Assembly: GCF_021646545.1 (NCBI RefSeq)
Contig: NZ_JAKIRP010000003.1
Span: forward strand, 310,001 to 374,000
DNA from: Chitinophaga filiformis
Lineage (GTDB): Bacteria; Bacteroidota; Bacteroidia; Chitinophagales; Chitinophagaceae
Reading direction: 5' to 3'
DNA: 64,000 nt
A program made the position numbers and the translations under genes. The notes below the pieces were generated by a model that did no database searches, was not told the DNA's origin, and saw only the letters and a program-made list of their open reading frames with translations. Positions within the stretch are counted from its first letter, which is position 1; each line of letters opens with the position of its first letter. Below, piece after piece: positions 61,748 through 64,000 of the stretch.

Positions 61748-62325
61748 ACAGCTTCAGGTGTTTGTTCTCTTTCCATCATTTTACGCATATTCATAACAGC
61801 GTAACGCACCCTTCCCAATGCGGTATTAATACCTACATTGACGATCTGTGCGATCTCTTTAAAAGAGAGGTCGGCATAATACCGTAAGATCAGCGCTTCA
61901 CGCTGTGCTTCCGGCAGGCGGTCGATCAATACTTGTACGGAAGCATGGGTTTCCCGCGTAATGATGCGGTGCTCCTGGCTATCCACGTGTCTATAATCGC
62001 TGTGGGCTAACTCATCCCTGTAGATGAGGACAAAAGCAGCCGTCTTTTTACGAAAATGGCTGATGCAGCAGTTATGCGCTATCCTGACAGCCCAGGCTAT
62101 AAAGCGGCTGTTGTCCAGGTAATGGCCTTCGTTGAAGGCGTTGATGATCTTGATGAATACATCCTGGAATATATCTTCCGCCAGGCATCGGTCTTTTACC
62201 AACAGCATGATAGTTGTAAAGATCCTGTTCTTATGGCGATGTACCAGCACCGTAAAAGCACGGTCGTCGCCGGATCTGTACAGTTTTATGAGCTCTTCAT
62301 CTGTCAGGTCACAATATCTTTTCAT
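61744..62325 (-). CDS. ECF-type RNA polymerase sigma factor
   Basis: A 193-residue sigma factor. Region 2 is at about 10-85 (ELIKLYRSGDDRAFTVLVHR, CLAEDIFQDVFIKIINAF, FIAWAVRIAHNCCISHFRKK). Region 4 is at about 130-185 (RLPEAQREALILRYYADLSF, KEIAQIVNVGINTALGRVRY). No FecR-type or other anti-sigma gene is adjacent: the collagen-like lipoprotein and PorP/SprF genes lie upstream on the same strand, and the barrel gene lies downstream across about 270 bp. It is therefore an orphan regulator whose targets may be these surface genes. Confidence 0.92.
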   Translation of the reverse strand: MKRYCDLTDEELIKLYRSGDDRAFTVLVHRHKNRIFTTIMLLVKDRCLAEDIFQDVFIKIINAFNEGHYLDNSRFIAWAVRIAHNCCISHFRKKTAAFVLIYRDELAHSDYRHVDSQEHRIITRETHASVQVLIDRLPEAQREALILRYYADLSFKEIAQIVNVGINTALGRVRYAVMNMRKMMEREQTPEAV

Positions 62326-62434
62326 GTCATTATTTTTTTAAAAACACCGGGCAATAAAGAAGTTTGAAAAATCGGCCGCCCTGGATAAAGCAGCCATCTT
62401 ACATGTGGTTTTGATGGAGATGGTCATTAGTAAA

Positions 62435-62992
62435 CTAGTTCTTAATGCCAAGAAGTGCCTGCACTTCAGCATACTTGGTCCAGTCGATGCTCCTGCCACG
62501 CGCAGCAACATTACCCGGAACAATTACATATCTTACCTGGAATCTCTTGTTACCGTTGTTATCTGTCTGTGTGCTTACATTAAAGTTGCTGAACAACAGT
62601 AAACCGCCTTCTGTCAATACTTCCCTGATATACAGGTCGCCCTCTACATAAGGTACAGACGAAATGTTTGGCTGAGCAGCCGTATACAGGTTGAAATAAA
62701 CTTTTACAAAACCTGTGCTCAGCAGCTCTGCATCAATGGCTTCTACGTCCACACCCCATACGTATTCGCCTGAAGCTGTATCCAGCGCAAATTGTGTATC
62801 CAACCACTCTGAATAAGTAATGTTAACGGATCCCGGATCCCCCTGGTCCCCCTTATCTCCTTTATCGCCTTTTGGACCGTTTGCACCCGCCGGACCTGCA
62901 GGACCAGCAGCGCCATCCTTTCCACAGGAAGCAATACCGATCATCAGTGAGAACATACATGCGACAAAGAAGTAGCTGGAAATTCGTTTCAT
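62435..62992 (-). CDS. Collagen-like lipoprotein
   Basis: A 185-residue lipoprotein (lipobox GIASC, Cys near 23). Residues 24-53 form a short collagen-type run of Gly-X-Y triplets (GAAGPAGPAG, then GPKGDKGDKGDQGDPG). The remaining 130 residues form a beta-rich domain (WLDTQFALDTASGEYVWGVD, VKVYFNLYTAAQ, FQVRYVIVPGNVAA). Collagen-like stalks of this sort trimerise and hold a head domain off the cell surface. It lies 75 bp downstream of the PorP/SprF gene on the same strand, but no functional link to it can be shown. Confidence 0.85.
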   Translation of the reverse strand: MKRISSYFFVACMFSLMIGIASCGKDGAAGPAGPAGANGPKGDKGDKGDQGDPGSVNITYSEWLDTQFALDTASGEYVWGVDVEAIDAELLSTGFVKVYFNLYTAAQPNISSVPYVEGDLYIREVLTEGGLLLFSNFNVSTQTDNNGNKRFQVRYVIVPGNVAARGRSIDWTKYAEVQALLGIKN

Positions 62993-63067
62993 AAGTAAAT
63001 TGTTTGTTTGTGTTTAGTGAAGATGTTTTTGTTAAAAATTTATAATTGTGTCATTCCATCCCTATGA

Positions 63068-64000
63068 TTAAAAATTGTTTCTCGGACAGAGATCGCCGTA
63101 ACGGTTGCCCAGCAGGAAACCGATCAGCACTTCGTGCGTGCCTTTGCTGACCGTATTTAACGATGATGTAGTGTAGTCATAGGAATAACCAATATTCACC
63201 GTTGAACTGATATTCACACCCAGCATAGCGGCAAAGCCGTCTTTGATGCGATAGGAAGCTCCCCACCAGAAGCGGTCCCTGTACAGGAACTTCGCATTCA
63301 CATCATAGCTTACCGGTGCTGCAGTGATCAGCCTTACCATCACCGAAGGCAACACACTCACGTCATCCGTCATCCAGAGCCTGTAACCTCCCGAAAAGAA
63401 CAGGTGCGGCACCAGCTTTCCCCTGTATAGAGAATCACCCACTACTTTACCATTATCATAGGCTATTTCCTGGGGAACGATGTTCTGGACGGCCGCACCC
63501 ATATAGAAGTCAGCACCGTACAATAAGAGGCCCGCATTCACTTCCGGCCGCCACTTGTTAAGCAGCTCGCTGGAAGCTACCACGGGATCGCCAGGCTGCT
63601 GAAACTGCAGCTTGGCAGCGTCTACTGACACGGATTGCATGCCTATGGAGATACCACCACTTACATTCAGCCGCGATGACAGCGGAATGTGATGCGCATA
63701 TGTAGCACTAATCGAGAATCTGTTCAATGGGCCGGTCCTGTCGTTCAGAATGGTCACTCCCATCCCTGCATGGGAAGGCGGTGTGGTATACTCCTGCCAG
63801 TATGCCCTGCCCCTGGGGTTTTCGCCAGGAGGCGTCAGACCAGTCACACTGGCCTGTGGGTAATCACTTTTGCGAAGAGGACCATGAACGGTTAAGTAAG
63901 TCGTAACCGGTGCACCATTCAGACCGGTCCACTGGTGCCGGTGACTTGCCTTTACATCCCAGTAGTTTTCAATACCTGCTATAGCAGGATTGATGATGAA
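63068..64000 (-). CDS. PorP/SprF-family type IX secretion outer-membrane protein (partial)
   Basis: The frame is open to the right edge, so the signal peptide and first residues are outside the window. About 310 residues are visible; a GTG at 63847 is internal and not the start. The N-terminal visible part has the family hallmarks NPAIAGIENYWD and HQWTGLNGAPVTTY, followed by barrel strands (HAGMGVTILNDRTGPL, GVNISSTVNIGYSYDYTTSS, THEVLIGFLLG). PorP/SprF proteins are T9SS accessory barrels that anchor gliding adhesins or type B sorting-domain cargo. The usual large cargo gene would lie upstream, beyond the window. Confidence 0.93.
   Translation of the reverse strand, partial: FIINPAIAGIENYWDVKASHRHQWTGLNGAPVTTYLTVHGPLRKSDYPQASVTGLTPPGENPRGRAYWQEYTTPPSHAGMGVTILNDRTGPLNRFSISATYAHHIPLSSRLNVSGGISIGMQSVSVDAAKLQFQQPGDPVVASSELLNKWRPEVNAGLLLYGADFYMGAAVQNIVPQEIAYDNGKVVGDSLYRGKLVPHLFFSGGYRLWMTDDVSVLPSVMVRLITAAPVSYDVNAKFLYRDRFWWGASYRIKDGFAAMLGVNISSTVNIGYSYDYTTSSLNTVSKGTHEVLIGFLLGNRYGDLCPRNNF

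Noticed and set aside
63068..63847. PorP/SprF gene starting at an internal GTG (63847)
   Set aside because: The frame continues upstream to the window edge with the family hallmarks NPAIAG and QWTGLNGAP, so the true start is outside the window.

Overview
This 64-kb window comes from a member of the Bacteroidota, most likely a Chitinophaga-like member of the Chitinophagaceae. The evidence is two SusC/SusD pairs, an ECF-sigma/FecR/STN-receptor cascade, SprB repeats with a type IX secretion (T9SS) tail, a PorP/SprF protein, many Bacteroidota-type lipoproteins and outer-membrane barrels, and a promoter of the TTTG-N18-TAnnTTTG type. I saw no rRNA, tRNA, intact insertion sequence or CRISPR array.

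Layout. (1) 1-9.2 kb, minus strand: an uptake locus with ECF sigma, FecR, STN-SusC, SusD, a Tat-exported RidA-like protein and a Tat-exported SelA-like PLP enzyme cut by the left edge. A membrane acyltransferase of the heparan-glucosaminide type lies just upstream. (2) 9.3-22.1 kb: a polymorphic-toxin region. A PAAR-like/RHS protein (plus) with its immunity gene faces a Sec-secreted Hint-domain protein (minus) with its own immunity gene. Both large proteins end in the same roughly 125-residue, ParB-like toxin domain, and the two immunity proteins are paralogues. Endonuclease V, a small lipoprotein and a SUKH protein lie between them. The Hint toxin is preceded in its operon by a TANFOR-like fibronectin/coiled-coil protein. 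(3) 23.5-38.6 kb, minus: a block of large surface proteins (1555-aa protein, fibronectin III protein, SprB-repeat T9SS protein, PKD lipoprotein, outer-membrane barrel). It carries clear duplication scars, and a decayed copy of two of its genes lies just upstream of the toxin operon. (4) 39-48.7 kb: a GH29 fucosidase, an OmpA lipoprotein, a nitrilase-family hydrolase, and a SusC/SusD/cyanophycinase operon with a readable promoter and palindrome. (5) 48.7-53.6 kb: small orphan genes, a LytTR protein, a perfect 29-bp inverted repeat, a gene-less duplicate scar, a TIGR03118-like lipoprotein and a Pro/His-rich repeat lipoprotein. (6) 53.8-64 kb: an ECF sigma with a one-piece inner-membrane/barrel-like partner, an AT-rich pair of overlapping ATPase genes behind a double palindrome, a large carboxypeptidase-regulatory-domain barrel, another ECF sigma, a collagen-like lipoprotein, and a PorP/SprF protein cut by the right edge.

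How it fits together: regions 2 and 3 look like one functional neighbourhood for surface display and contact-dependent antagonism, with one warhead mounted on two unrelated delivery chassis and two matching immunity genes. Regions 1 and 4 are nutrient-acquisition loci. The ATPase pair with its operator-like repeat is the best candidate for an undescribed accessory (possibly defence) module.
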